From Mycolicibacterium helvum (GTDB taxonomy: Bacteria; Actinomycetota; Actinomycetes; Mycobacteriales; Mycobacteriaceae), in NCBI RefSeq assembly GCF_010731895.1, contig NZ_AP022596.1, positions 868,001 to 932,000 of the forward strand: a stretch of 64,000 nucleotides of DNA, written 5' to 3'. Below the pieces are notes generated by a model that saw only the letters and a list, made by a program, of their open reading frames with translations, was not told the origin of the DNA and did no database searches. This document shows, piece by piece, positions 25,801 through 33,295 of the stretch (positions are counted from its first letter, which is position 1; each line of letters starts with the position of its first letter). A program made the position numbers and the translations under genes.

Positions 25801-26202
25801 ACCCGCATGCTCGGATCAGCCTGGACCGACGAGGACGGTACCCGCGAGCTGAGCCCCGCCGACGTGCTGATCGTGACCCCTTATAACGCGCAGGTGGTGT
25901 TGTTGCGGCGGCTGCTCGACGCGGCGGGACTGTCCGAGGTGCAGGCCGGCACGGTGGACAAGTTCCAGGGCCGTCAGGCCCCGGTCGTGTTCATCTCGCT
26001 GGTGGCCTCGTCGATCGCCGAGGTGCCGCGCGGAATCTCGTTCCTGCTCAACCGCAACCGGCTCAATGTCGCGGTGAGCCGGGCGAAGTATGCCGCGGTG
26101 ATTGTTCGTTCGACGATGCTGACCGACTACCTGCCGTCGACACCAGCGGGGTTGGTGGAGTTGGGGGCGTTCTTGGCCATGTGTGGTAAACCCACGCCAT
26201 GA
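22813..26202 (+). CDS. Cas4/RecB-like nuclease, RNase H-like exonuclease and SF1 helicase fusion
   Basis: 1129-residue protein in three parts. Residues 1-225: TM0106-type RecB nuclease with D116 (GFADFL), D129 and K131 (DTK), Q143/Y147 (QLAAY), and four cysteines C21, C214, C217, C220 that can hold a [4Fe-4S] cluster as in Cas4 and AddB. Residues about 305-500: DEDD-type RNase H-like exonuclease (LFFDFEGDPLW, YHYAAYEKTALL, EDYNHYDCRSTRKL). Residues about 740-1129: SF1 helicase with Walker A GPPGTGKTHTA near 758, Walker B VIEEAGQF, LLGDPQQLPQV, and C-terminal VDKFQGRQAPVVF and LNVAVSRAK. It matches Rv1251c (1139 residues). It probably processes DNA ends or RNA-DNA hybrids in repair; no experiment is known to me. 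The next gene overlaps by 4 nt. Confidence 0.9.
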   Translation: MFVADDRVIYSASDLAAAARCEYALLRAFDAKLGRGPSVSVADELLARTAELGGQHEERHLDELRSITDVTIIGRPAYTVAGLTAAADATLTAVEQRAPVIYQAAMFDGRFAGFADFLVLDADRYRLRDTKLARSVKVEALLQLAAYAETLAAAGVAVHDEVELVLGNRTTQAYRVDELLPVYRSRRTELQELLDRHLAGEVAVRWEDESVRACMRCPECEAQVRAHDDLLLVAGMRVSQRARLIDAGISTVAELAAHEGPVPDMPARAVAALSGQARLQIAPRVDGKPPFEVVDPQPLMLLPDHDKGDLFFDFEGDPLWTADGTDWGLEYLFGVLGAGGDFRPLWAHDRRQERKALKGFLDMVRKRRKRYPKMHIYHYAAYEKTALLRLAGRYGEGENEVDDLLRNGVLVDLYPFVRKSIRVGTKNYSLKSLEPLYMDAELRTGDVTTATDSITMYARYCELLANGNADEAATVLKEIEDYNHYDCRSTRKLRDWLLHRAFEAGVPPLGMQPVQDSGQLDVDDDLARTLGTFAGDDITARSPEQRAVAMVAAARGYHRREDKPFWWGHFDRLNSSVDEWSDTPGVFLATQAVVDTEWHVPPRARKQQRRLLLTGAIAAGELDRDMYALYNPPTPAGLSDDPERRAYAPVTVLGCDDPSAPTEVLVMEREPKNGGPFDAVPFALTPGPPFATKALRESIDAVAAQVAAGLPDLPSSAVVDILLRRPPRTGALLPRTGDSAADITAALLALDSSYVAVHGPPGTGKTHTAARVIADLVNQHCWRIGVVAQSHAVVENLFRDIINAGVDPALVAKKPSGTGPWTDIDEKTYPAFIASNDGCVIGGTAWDFANQTRVPPGCLDLLVIEEAGQFCLANTIAVARAATNLLLLGDPQQLPQVSQGTHPEPVDASALGWLVAGHHTLPEDLGYFLDRSYRMHPTVCAAVSRLSYDNRLHSVQERTAARHLAGFRPGVHVLTIEHDGSSTDSREEAEAILAEITRMLGSAWTDEDGTRELSPADVLIVTPYNAQVVLLRRLLDAAGLSEVQAGTVDKFQGRQAPVVFISLVASSIAEVPRGISFLLNRNRLNVAVSRAKYAAVIVRSTMLTDYLPSTPAGLVELGAFLAMCGKPTP

Positions 26203-27551
26203 GTTCCTCGCTGTCCGAACGACTCCAGGCGATCGTGGGTGCCGCACACGTCGTCACCGACGCCGATGTCCTGGACAGCCGGAGCATCGACCACACTGGG
26301 CGCTATCGAGGGAAGGCCAGTGCGCTGGTCCGTCCCGGCTCGGCCGACGAGGTCGCCGCAGTGTTGACGGAATGCCGCAACGCGGGGGTGTCAGTGACGG
26401 TGCAGGGCGGGCGCACCTCGCTGGTGGCCGGAACGGTGCCCGAGCACGAGGACGTGCTGCTCTCGACGGAGCGGCTGACCGAGATCGACGATGTGGACGT
26501 CGTCGAGCGCCGCATCCGGGTGGGGGCCGGAGTGACGGCGGTGGCCGTACAGCGGGCAGCTGCCGCGGCCGGCCTGTTGTTCGGGGTCGACCTCGCCGCC
26601 CGCGATTCGGCCACCGTCGGCGGGATGGCGTCCACCAACGCCGGCGGGCTGCGAACGGTGCGCTACGGCAACATGGGTGAGCAGGTGCTCGGGCTGGATG
26701 TTGCACTGCCCGACGGCTCGGTGGTGCACCGGCACAGCCAGGTGCGCGCCGACAACACCGGCTATGACCTGGCATCGTTGTTCGTCGGCGCGGAAGGCAC
26801 GTTAGGGGTGATCACCGGGTTGGATCTGCGCCTGCATCCGGTGCCCGCACATCGGGTGACGGCGGTGTGCGGTTTCACCGACCTGACCGCGCTGGTGGCC
26901 ACCGGCAGGGCGTTACGTGACACCGAATCCATTGCCGCCCTTGAGCTCATCGACGGCCGCTCGACGGCGCTGGCCGCGAAACATCTTGATGTGCCGGCGC
27001 CCACACCCGGCGACTGGCTGCTGCTGATCGAGCTGGCCGGCGAGACCGACCTGACCGAGCGACTCGCCGACGCACTGGAAGGCGCCGAGCTAGCCGGCGA
27101 ACCAGCGGTCGGTATCGACAATGTTGCTCAGCAACGGCTCTGGCAGGCCCGCGAATCCACCGCCGAGGTGGTCGGGCTATTCGGGCCACCGCTGAAATTC
27201 GATGTCTCCCTGCCCTTATCGGTGATCCCGGCGTTCGCTACGGATTCCGCCGCGCTGGTCACCGAGCACGCCCCGGACGCCATCCCGGTGCTGTTCGGCC
27301 ACATCGGCGAGGGCAATCTGCACCTCAATGTGTTGCGCTGCGGCGCCGAGCAGGAAGCGCACCTGTACGCGGCGATGATGAAACTCATTGCCAACCATGG
27401 TGGCAACGTCAGCTCGGAGCACGGTGTGGGCAGCCGTAAGCGCGCCTACCTGGGCATGGCGCGAACGGATGCCGACATCGCCGCGATGCGCGCCATCAAG
27501 GCTGCGTTCGATCCGACCGGCTACCTCAATCCCGCGGTGCTATTCGACTGA
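26199..27551 (+). CDS. FAD-linked oxidase, D-lactate/glycolate dehydrogenase type (second copy)
   Basis: 450-residue flavoprotein of the FAD_binding_4 plus FAD-oxidase C family. Motifs: VTVQGGRTSLVAGTVPEHED near residue 65, GMASTNAGGLRTVRYGNMGEQVLGL near 145, and FGHIGEGNLHLNVL and SSEHGVGSRKRAYLG in the C-terminal half, with the metal- and substrate-binding His residues of D-2-hydroxyacid dehydrogenases. It is translationally coupled to the helicase gene (ATGA), a puzzling pairing. It is a paralogue of the protein at 5215-6582 but clearly diverged, so a different hydroxy acid is likely. The 52 bp before the convergent thioesterase hold only a short GC palindrome. Confidence 0.87.
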   Translation: MSSSLSERLQAIVGAAHVVTDADVLDSRSIDHTGRYRGKASALVRPGSADEVAAVLTECRNAGVSVTVQGGRTSLVAGTVPEHEDVLLSTERLTEIDDVDVVERRIRVGAGVTAVAVQRAAAAAGLLFGVDLAARDSATVGGMASTNAGGLRTVRYGNMGEQVLGLDVALPDGSVVHRHSQVRADNTGYDLASLFVGAEGTLGVITGLDLRLHPVPAHRVTAVCGFTDLTALVATGRALRDTESIAALELIDGRSTALAAKHLDVPAPTPGDWLLLIELAGETDLTERLADALEGAELAGEPAVGIDNVAQQRLWQARESTAEVVGLFGPPLKFDVSLPLSVIPAFATDSAALVTEHAPDAIPVLFGHIGEGNLHLNVLRCGAEQEAHLYAAMMKLIANHGGNVSSEHGVGSRKRAYLGMARTDADIAAMRAIKAAFDPTGYLNPAVLFD

Positions 27552-27603
27552 CGCTCCGAATGTAACGCCGCGGCGCGAAAACTCGGGATCGAACGCCCTG
27601 ACG

Positions 27604-28422
27604 TCACGCTCGCGGGGGGCGCGGCCGCACCAGCACCGACTGTTGAATGACGCCGACGGCACCGTCGTCGTCGAACAGCGTGCCCACCGTCGTTGCCACC
27701 CCGTCGGGCCCATACATCGTCTCGGCGCGCACACCGATCCACTCTCCGTTCGGAACTCGGTGAATGTGCACCACCAGATCGGTATTGAGGAACGTGTACT
27801 TTCTGATGTCGATCTTGGAGCCGATGCCGTTGGCGTCGTCGGCGACAGCGAACAGCCGCTCGAGCGGTGTCATCTCCTCACCCTGCACCAAGTCGACCAG
27901 CGGCCGCAGCCACGACTCCCCCGGACCGGGCGCCAGCGGTTTGGTCAACCACAACCACTCCAGGCTGTGCACGTAGTTGCGGTCGAAGTTGTCGGCCAGG
28001 TTGCGGTTCACGCCGTCCGCGCGCGGGCGCAGCGGCGGGACCGGGGCCGACAGCAACGCCTCGGTGTCCAGCGTCAGCATCCGCCAGCCGCTGGCCCGGG
28101 CGACCGCGCGTGGCCGCCCGTCGGAACCCTGGCCGAGCATCGTCGCCGAGACCAATTCGATCTGCTTACCGCCCCGCTCAACCGTCGCGGTGACCCACAG
28201 GTCCCCCTCGGCCGGTACCGGACCCAGCAGGTCGACGACCACCCGGCTCAGCCTGGTGTCCACCCGCTGCTGACAGCGTTCCAGCGCGCGGACCAATAGC
28301 GCCGACACCGGACCGGCGTGCTGGATGTGCGACGTCCACGTGCTGCGAACCAAGTCGGTGGCCCGAAACCTCTCTCCGCGCGGGTCGTCCGGGTCGACGA
28401 GTTCGTAGTAGCTGTCGGTCAT
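27604..28422 (-). CDS. Acyl-CoA thioesterase-like (TesB/hotdog) protein
   Basis: 272-residue protein with the double-hotdog layout of TesB-type acyl-CoA thioesterases. The N-terminal half includes SHIQHAGPVSALLVRALERC and VVVDLLGPVPAEGDLWV; the C-terminal half has FLNTDLVVHIHRVPNGEWIGVRAETMYG, then DDDGAVGVIQQSVLVRPR. It likely hydrolyses a CoA ester. ATG 28422 was chosen from its ribosome site (GAAAGGT-type, 5 nt upstream) and because upstream frame belongs to the next gene. It lies 2 nt after the stop of the SMP-30 gene, so both are one operon, divergent from the MDR dehydrogenase cluster. Confidence 0.75.
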   Translation of the reverse strand: MTDSYYELVDPDDPRGERFRATDLVRSTWTSHIQHAGPVSALLVRALERCQQRVDTRLSRVVVDLLGPVPAEGDLWVTATVERGGKQIELVSATMLGQGSDGRPRAVARASGWRMLTLDTEALLSAPVPPLRPRADGVNRNLADNFDRNYVHSLEWLWLTKPLAPGPGESWLRPLVDLVQGEEMTPLERLFAVADDANGIGSKIDIRKYTFLNTDLVVHIHRVPNGEWIGVRAETMYGPDGVATTVGTLFDDDGAVGVIQQSVLVRPRPPRA

Positions 28423-28424
28423 GC

Positions 28425-29273
28425 TTACCTTTCGGTTGACGGGAAACCCGCGCCGGGGATCTCGACCCTGACCGTCTCGACGCATGACCCGCTGGTGCCG
28501 ATGAGGCGCTGCGGATAGGCATCCGGCGTCGAGACCAGGAATAGGATGCGCCGGTCGGGCCCGCCGAGGATGCAGGCGATGGCGGCGCGGTCGCCGATGT
28601 CGATGCGGTCGGTGACCGCGCCGCCGGCCTCGATGCGGGCGAACTGGTGGGCCAGCGTCATCGACGTCCACACCCCACCGGCGGCGTCGAGCGCGATACC
28701 GTCCGGCGGACCGTCGAGCCCGTCGGCGAACACCCGCCGCCCCGACAGCCCGCCGCCGCCGTCGATGTCGTAGGCGGTCAATCGCCGCCCGATCGACTCG
28801 GCCACGATCAGCGTGCGGCCATCTGGCGTGATCACCATGCCGTTGGGGAAGTCGAGGTCCTCGGCCACCACAATGACCGAGTCGTCGGGGTCGAGCCGGG
28901 CGATGATGCCGCCCTCGCGCGCCTGGCAGCCGACGTAGGCCCGGCCGGCGGCGTCGATCACCAGGTCACCGAGATTGGCCGGTGCGATCCCGGACAGGTC
29001 GGCGACCTCGGTGACCGCGTCGCCGTCGTAGCGCAGCACCACCCGGCGCTCGGTCGATACGATCAGCAATGTGCCGTCGGGACGGAAGCCCAAGCCGGCG
29101 GGCGCGTGGCCGGCCAACTCCAGTGTGGTCATCGAGCCGTCCAGGGTGACGGTGTGCACCGCCTCGCCAAGCATGTCCGACAGCCACAACAGACCTTCGA
29201 ACCAGCGGGGCCCCTCGCCGAAGCAGAAGCCGTCGGCCAGCGGGGCCCGGGGCGGGGAACCGATCGCCGTCAT
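28425..29273 (-). CDS. SMP-30/gluconolactonase-like lactonase
   Basis: 282-residue six-bladed beta-propeller of the SMP-30/LRE family, calcium- or zinc-dependent lactonases. The conserved N-terminal ligand is E20 in GFCFGEGPRWFEGLLWLSD, the asparagine is in DFPNGMVITPDGRTLIVAES near residue 145, and the aspartate is in DGPPDGIALDAAGGVW near 195. It would open a lactone to a hydroxy acid, which fits a neighbouring Baeyer-Villiger monooxygenase that makes lactones. The start has AAGGCGAG upstream. It is divergent from the MDR gene over a 103-bp region with repeated CTTTACA. Confidence 0.85.
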   Translation of the reverse strand: MTAIGSPPRAPLADGFCFGEGPRWFEGLLWLSDMLGEAVHTVTLDGSMTTLELAGHAPAGLGFRPDGTLLIVSTERRVVLRYDGDAVTEVADLSGIAPANLGDLVIDAAGRAYVGCQAREGGIIARLDPDDSVIVVAEDLDFPNGMVITPDGRTLIVAESIGRRLTAYDIDGGGGLSGRRVFADGLDGPPDGIALDAAGGVWTSMTLAHQFARIEAGGAVTDRIDIGDRAAIACILGGPDRRILFLVSTPDAYPQRLIGTSGSCVETVRVEIPGAGFPSTER

Positions 29274-29299
29274 ATCTCGCCTTTACACATATCCCAACC

Positions 29300-29328
29300 T
29301 TTACAAAACATTGCACAAGTGTCACGCT
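29300..29328 (+). promoter_or_regulatory. Bipartite motif TTTACA-N14-TGTCACGCT, copy 1
   Basis: TTTACA (29300-29305) and TGTCACGCT (29320-29328) recur with identical 14-nt spacing at 34240-34268. Read as a promoter, TTTACA is a -35 and CACGCT (17 nt on) a -10-like NANNNT. An extra CTTTACA lies 18 bp upstream (29281-29287). The site sits between the divergent SMP-30 and MDR genes. Confidence 0.5.
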
Positions 29329-29376
29329 CCGTAGGTGGCACTGTCAACGACCCACGCGTTATCGGAGGCCTAGCCA

Positions 29377-30348
29377 GTGTGGTGTTATCGGCTCGTCGCG
29401 CCGTATACCTTCGAGCGGGTCACGGTTCCCGAACCGCCATCCGACCGGCTGCCCGACGGCAAGGTCCTGCTGAAGTTCCTCGCCGCCGGAATCTGTGGCA
29501 GCGACATCCCCGGCTTCAAAGGCGTGCAGGGCCGGCTGCCCGGTGACACCGGTGCACTGGCCGCCGAGATGGCCGGCTTCCCGGTCCACGAGATCGTCGG
29601 CGAAGTCCTGGCCAGCGCCCACCCCGACCACCGCCCCGGCGACCGCGTCGTCGGCTGGGCCTCCGGCTTCGACGGCCTGATGGAGTTCGTGGTCTCCGAC
29701 GGCAACGGGCTGGCCCCCTACGACCCGACGCTGAGCCCCGCCCACGCAGTCGGACTGCAGCCGCTCGCCTGCATTCTGTATGCGGTCGAACAACTTCCGC
29801 CCCTGGCCGGCAAGCGGGTCGCCGTGATCGGCCAGGGTTCGATCGGGCTGCTGTTTTCCTTCGTCGCCAAGGCCGCCGGCGCCGCGCATGTGACCGGGGT
29901 CGATCCCATCTACCGCGATGATATCGGCGCGAAGTTCGGCGTCGACACCGTAGTGCGCGCCACCAGCGATCGCTGGGTGGCTCACCTCGCGCCACACAAC
30001 AAGCCCGACGTGGTCATCGAGGCCGTCGGCCACCAGGTGGCCACACTGAACAACGCCGTCGAAGCGACGGGCTTCGGCGGCACGGTGTTCTACTTCGGCG
30101 TGCCCGACGACGACAGCTACCCGATCAGCATGCGCACCATGCTGCGCAACAACCTCACACTGAAATCCGGTGTGACACTGGAGCGCCGGCGGATGCTCGA
30201 TGCCGCCGACGCCTTCGCCCGTGAGCACCCTGATCTGCTCAGCAGGTACCTCACCCACACCTTCGACGTCACCGAGGTGCAGGACGCCTTCGAGTTCGCC
30301 TGCCGTCCGACCCCGGGGCGAGTGAAGATCTCGATCGTGGCCTCATGA
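29377..30348 (+). CDS. Zinc-type alcohol/polyol dehydrogenase (MDR family)
   Basis: 323-residue medium-chain dehydrogenase. The catalytic zinc site has Cys in AAGICGSDIPG near residue 35 and His-Glu in GFPVHEIVGEV near 68. The Rossmann motif is VAVIGQGSIGLLF near 150. The four-cysteine structural zinc lobe is absent and the protein is shorter than usual (about 350), as in some sorbitol or threonine dehydrogenase relatives. It starts at GTG after ATCGGAGGCC. It overlaps the aldolase gene by ATGA and heads the 29.4-34.2 kb cluster. It likely oxidises a hydroxyl group with NAD(P)+; the substrate is unknown. Confidence 0.85.
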   Translation: MWCYRLVAPYTFERVTVPEPPSDRLPDGKVLLKFLAAGICGSDIPGFKGVQGRLPGDTGALAAEMAGFPVHEIVGEVLASAHPDHRPGDRVVGWASGFDGLMEFVVSDGNGLAPYDPTLSPAHAVGLQPLACILYAVEQLPPLAGKRVAVIGQGSIGLLFSFVAKAAGAAHVTGVDPIYRDDIGAKFGVDTVVRATSDRWVAHLAPHNKPDVVIEAVGHQVATLNNAVEATGFGGTVFYFGVPDDDSYPISMRTMLRNNLTLKSGVTLERRRMLDAADAFAREHPDLLSRYLTHTFDVTEVQDAFEFACRPTPGRVKISIVAS

Positions 30349-31100
30349 CCGCCAGCAGACTGCAGCAGGCACTGGCCGAAAAGCCTCAGGTGTGGGGAGG
30401 CTGGATCACCGGACCGACGTTCGCCGGGCCCGACGAATTCGCGCACGCTGGTTACGACTACGTCGGATTCGACATCCAGCACGGCTACCTCGACGACGCC
30501 GACGTGGCACAGATCCTGCGCCGCATCGAGCATGTCCCGATCGCCACCGCGGTCCGGGTCCCCTCGCCCGCGTCCGCGCCTATCGGCCGGCTGCTCGACG
30601 CCGGGGCCGACGCGATCATCGTCGCGATGGTCGACCGGCCCGAGCAGGCCGCCGAGGCGGTGGCCGCAACCCGATACGCCCCCGAAGGCATCCGCAGTTT
30701 CGGCCCGCTGCGCGCCAGCCTGGGCCGCGACCCGGCTGAATTAGCAGGCAGGGTCAGCGTGTTCGCCATGATCGAGACGGCGGCAGGGCTGGACGCGGTC
30801 GCCGACATCTGTGCGGTGCCAGGGCTGGCGGGTGTCTACGTCGGACCGGCGGATCTGGCTATCTCCCTTGGGGTCGGAATAGTCAAGGCGACCAGCAACA
30901 GAGAAGTTCGTGATGCGGCAGTACGCGTGCAGCAAGCCGCGGCGGCGGCAGGCATCGTGGCGGGTATCCACGCCGGTGACGGCCTGACTGGAAAGGATCT
31001 GGCCGAATTGGGCTTTCAGCTGATAACCCTCGCTCCGGAGTCGGCCGCATTACGCCGCGGTGCGACCGCCCATCTCGCGGAAGCCGAGGGTCGGCAGTGA
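30345..31100 (+). CDS. HpcH/HpaI family aldolase
   Basis: 251-residue class II pyruvate aldolase of the HpaI family, a metal-dependent TIM barrel that cleaves 2-keto-4-hydroxy acids to pyruvate and an aldehyde. Seen: WGGWITGPT at the N-terminus, FDIQHGYLDD (the D-x-x-HG motif) near residue 45, AVRVPSP near 65, the metal-ligand Glu in FAMIETAAGL near 140 and VGPADLAISLG near 165. The arginine and glycine-rich positions agree with 2-keto-3-deoxysugar acid aldolases such as RhmA/GarL. Coupled by 4-nt overlaps to the genes on both sides. It implies that the cluster degrades its substrate to pyruvate. Confidence 0.88.
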   Translation: MTASRLQQALAEKPQVWGGWITGPTFAGPDEFAHAGYDYVGFDIQHGYLDDADVAQILRRIEHVPIATAVRVPSPASAPIGRLLDAGADAIIVAMVDRPEQAAEAVAATRYAPEGIRSFGPLRASLGRDPAELAGRVSVFAMIETAAGLDAVADICAVPGLAGVYVGPADLAISLGVGIVKATSNREVRDAAVRVQQAAAAAGIVAGIHAGDGLTGKDLAELGFQLITLAPESAALRRGATAHLAEAEGRQ

Positions 31101-31828
31101 GCGCAACCAAAGTCGCACTGGTCACCGGGGCGGCACGCGGCCAGGGTGCGGCGGTGGTCAGGCGGTTGCGCGCCGACGGCTTCAAGGTTGCCGCCGCCGA
31201 CGTTCGCATTGACGAACTGCGCACCCAGGTCAACGAACTCGACGACCCGGATGTGCTCGCCGTCGAGCTGGACGTCACCTCCGAACAGCTGTGGTCGGCG
31301 GCGGTGGCCGAGGTGGTCGAGCAGTTCGGCGGATTGAGTGTGCTGGTGAACAATGCCGGCGTATTACACCGAGCGTCACTGTCCGAAGAGACCCCGCAGG
31401 GCTTTGAAAGTAGCTGGCGATTCAACACTTTGGGACCCTTCCTGGGTATCAGGGCGGCGCTGGGCCATCTGCGCCAGGCCGAAGGGGCGGCGATCGTGAA
31501 CACCTGCAGCACCGGGGCGATCCGGCCGTTCCCCTTCCACGCGGCGTACGGGTCGTCGAAATGGGCGCTGCGCGGCCTGACCCAGATCGCCGCCGCGGAA
31601 TTGGCCGGTGACGGCATCCGGGTCAACGCGGTGTTCCCCGGACCGATCGACACACCCATGCTCGACGACACGGCCCGACAGCGGCTGATCGAGCGGTCGT
31701 ATGGCGGCCGGCTCGGCCAGCCGATGGAAGTCGCGGACGCGGTGGCATTCCTGGTCTCCGAGCATGCCTCGTTCATCACCGGAGCCGAGCTCGTGGTCGA
31801 CGGTGGGCAATGCCTGCGGATCGGTTGA
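31097..31828 (+). CDS. Short-chain dehydrogenase/reductase
   Basis: 243-residue classical SDR. It has the NAD-binding TGAARGQG motif near residue 12, NNAGV near 88, active-site Ser in NTCSTGAIRP and YGSSK near 150, and the C-terminal SFITGAELVVDGGQ. These mark an active 3-ketoacyl reductase or alcohol dehydrogenase type enzyme. GTG 31097 is set by the GTGA overlap with the aldolase. In context it may supply the ketone for the Baeyer-Villiger enzyme encoded next. Its end overlaps the monooxygenase start. Confidence 0.9.
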   Translation: MSATKVALVTGAARGQGAAVVRRLRADGFKVAAADVRIDELRTQVNELDDPDVLAVELDVTSEQLWSAAVAEVVEQFGGLSVLVNNAGVLHRASLSEETPQGFESSWRFNTLGPFLGIRAALGHLRQAEGAAIVNTCSTGAIRPFPFHAAYGSSKWALRGLTQIAAAELAGDGIRVNAVFPGPIDTPMLDDTARQRLIERSYGGRLGQPMEVADAVAFLVSEHASFITGAELVVDGGQCLRIG

Positions 31829-33291
31829 GCCGGCTGTCCGTCGGCATCATCGGCGCCGGCCCTGGCGGCCTGGCACTGGGTATCTTCCTGGCCAAAGCTA
31901 GCTTTCGTGACTTCACCATCTTCGACCGGGAGGACGGGGTCGGCGGAACCTGGCGGATCAACACCTATCCCGGGCTGGCCTGCGACGTGAAGTCGCACCT
32001 GTACTCCTATTCGTTCGACCTGAACTCGGACTGGAGCCGGATGTGGCCGGGTCAGCCAGAGCTGCTGGAGTACTTCGAACGCTCGACTGACCGTCATGGC
32101 CTGCGCCCACACCTGCGGCTGAACACCGAAATCACCACGGCACAGTGGAATCCCGGCGCCAACACCTGGACGTTGACCGATTCAACCGGGCAGCACCACA
32201 CCTTCGACATCGTGGTCTCCGCGGTCGGGATGTTCACCAGGCCGCTACTGCCCGAGCTGCACGAGCTGGAGCCGTTCACCGGGACGCTGATGCACACCGC
32301 GCGCTGGGACCATTCGGTGGACCTGCGCGGAACCCGGGTTGCCGTGCTGGGCACCGGCTCCACCGCGTCACAGCTGCTGCCCGAGGTCGCCAAGGTGGCC
32401 GACAAGGTGTACTCGGTGCAACGCTCCCCCACCTGGATACTGCCCAAGCCGGACCGGCCGTACAGCGACCGGGAGCGCTGGATCTTCAAGCGCATTCCGT
32501 TCGCCAAGAAGTTCTACCGCACCCGGCTGTGGCTGCGCAGTGAACGCAACATCTCGGTGATCGAGAACGGCAGCGACAAAACCCAAGAGTTCAAAGACAT
32601 CTCGCTGCGCCACCTGGAGTCCGCGGTGGCCGACGCCGACCTGCGCGCCAAACTCACCCCCGAACACCCACTGGGCTGTAAGCGGCTGGTGTTCGCCGCC
32701 GACTACCTGTCGACCTTGACCCAGCCGCACGTCGAGGTGGTGTCCAGCCCGGCCCGCTCGCTGCGGGCACGCTCGCTGGTCACCGAGGATGGCTCCGAAC
32801 TCGACGTCGACGTGGTGCTGTGCGCCACCGGTTACGCCGCCACCGACTACCTCGGCCAGATCGAGGTCCTCGGCGAGCACGGCCGGTCACTGCACGACAC
32901 CTGGCACGACGGTGCCTTCGCGTATCTAGGCATGACAGTTCCGGGTTTCCCGAACTTCTTCATGCTCTACGGACCCAACACCAACGTCGGCTCCAACAGC
33001 GTGATCTTCGTGCTCGAAGCCCAGGCCCACTACATCGTGCGGGCGCTGAAGCACCTGCGCCGCACGCGCGGGCGCTATGTGGCGGTGCGCGCCCAAGCGA
33101 TGGCGGACTACCTGTCCGATATCGACCGGTGGATGGCGGGCACCGTCTGGACCACGCGATGCAGCAACTACTTCCGGGCGCCCAACGGCCGGGTGGTCAC
33201 GCAGTGGCCGCGCAGTGCGCGCGCGTTCTGGACGATGACGCGCCGATTTCGCCCCCGCGCCTACACGTTCACCGCACCGCCGGGCGGATAG
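31810..33291 (+). CDS. Baeyer-Villiger type flavin monooxygenase
   Basis: 493-residue type I Baeyer-Villiger monooxygenase, FAD- and NADPH-dependent, that inserts oxygen beside a ketone to give an ester or lactone. The FAD motif GAGPGG is at 15-20, the BVMO fingerprint FTGTLMHTARWD (F-x-G-x3-H-x3-W-D) at 156-167, and the NADPH motif GTGSTA at 181-186. ATG 31810 overlaps the SDR gene by 19 nt; TTG 31825, with a TTGA overlap, is an alternative that removes 5 residues. Followed after 4 nt by a hydrolase. Substrate may be a cyclic or long-chain ketone; nothing in the sequence decides it. Confidence 0.9.
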   Translation: MPADRLSRLSVGIIGAGPGGLALGIFLAKASFRDFTIFDREDGVGGTWRINTYPGLACDVKSHLYSYSFDLNSDWSRMWPGQPELLEYFERSTDRHGLRPHLRLNTEITTAQWNPGANTWTLTDSTGQHHTFDIVVSAVGMFTRPLLPELHELEPFTGTLMHTARWDHSVDLRGTRVAVLGTGSTASQLLPEVAKVADKVYSVQRSPTWILPKPDRPYSDRERWIFKRIPFAKKFYRTRLWLRSERNISVIENGSDKTQEFKDISLRHLESAVADADLRAKLTPEHPLGCKRLVFAADYLSTLTQPHVEVVSSPARSLRARSLVTEDGSELDVDVVLCATGYAATDYLGQIEVLGEHGRSLHDTWHDGAFAYLGMTVPGFPNFFMLYGPNTNVGSNSVIFVLEAQAHYIVRALKHLRRTRGRYVAVRAQAMADYLSDIDRWMAGTVWTTRCSNYFRAPNGRVVTQWPRSARAFWTMTRRFRPRAYTFTAPPGG

Positions 33292-33295
33292 CACC

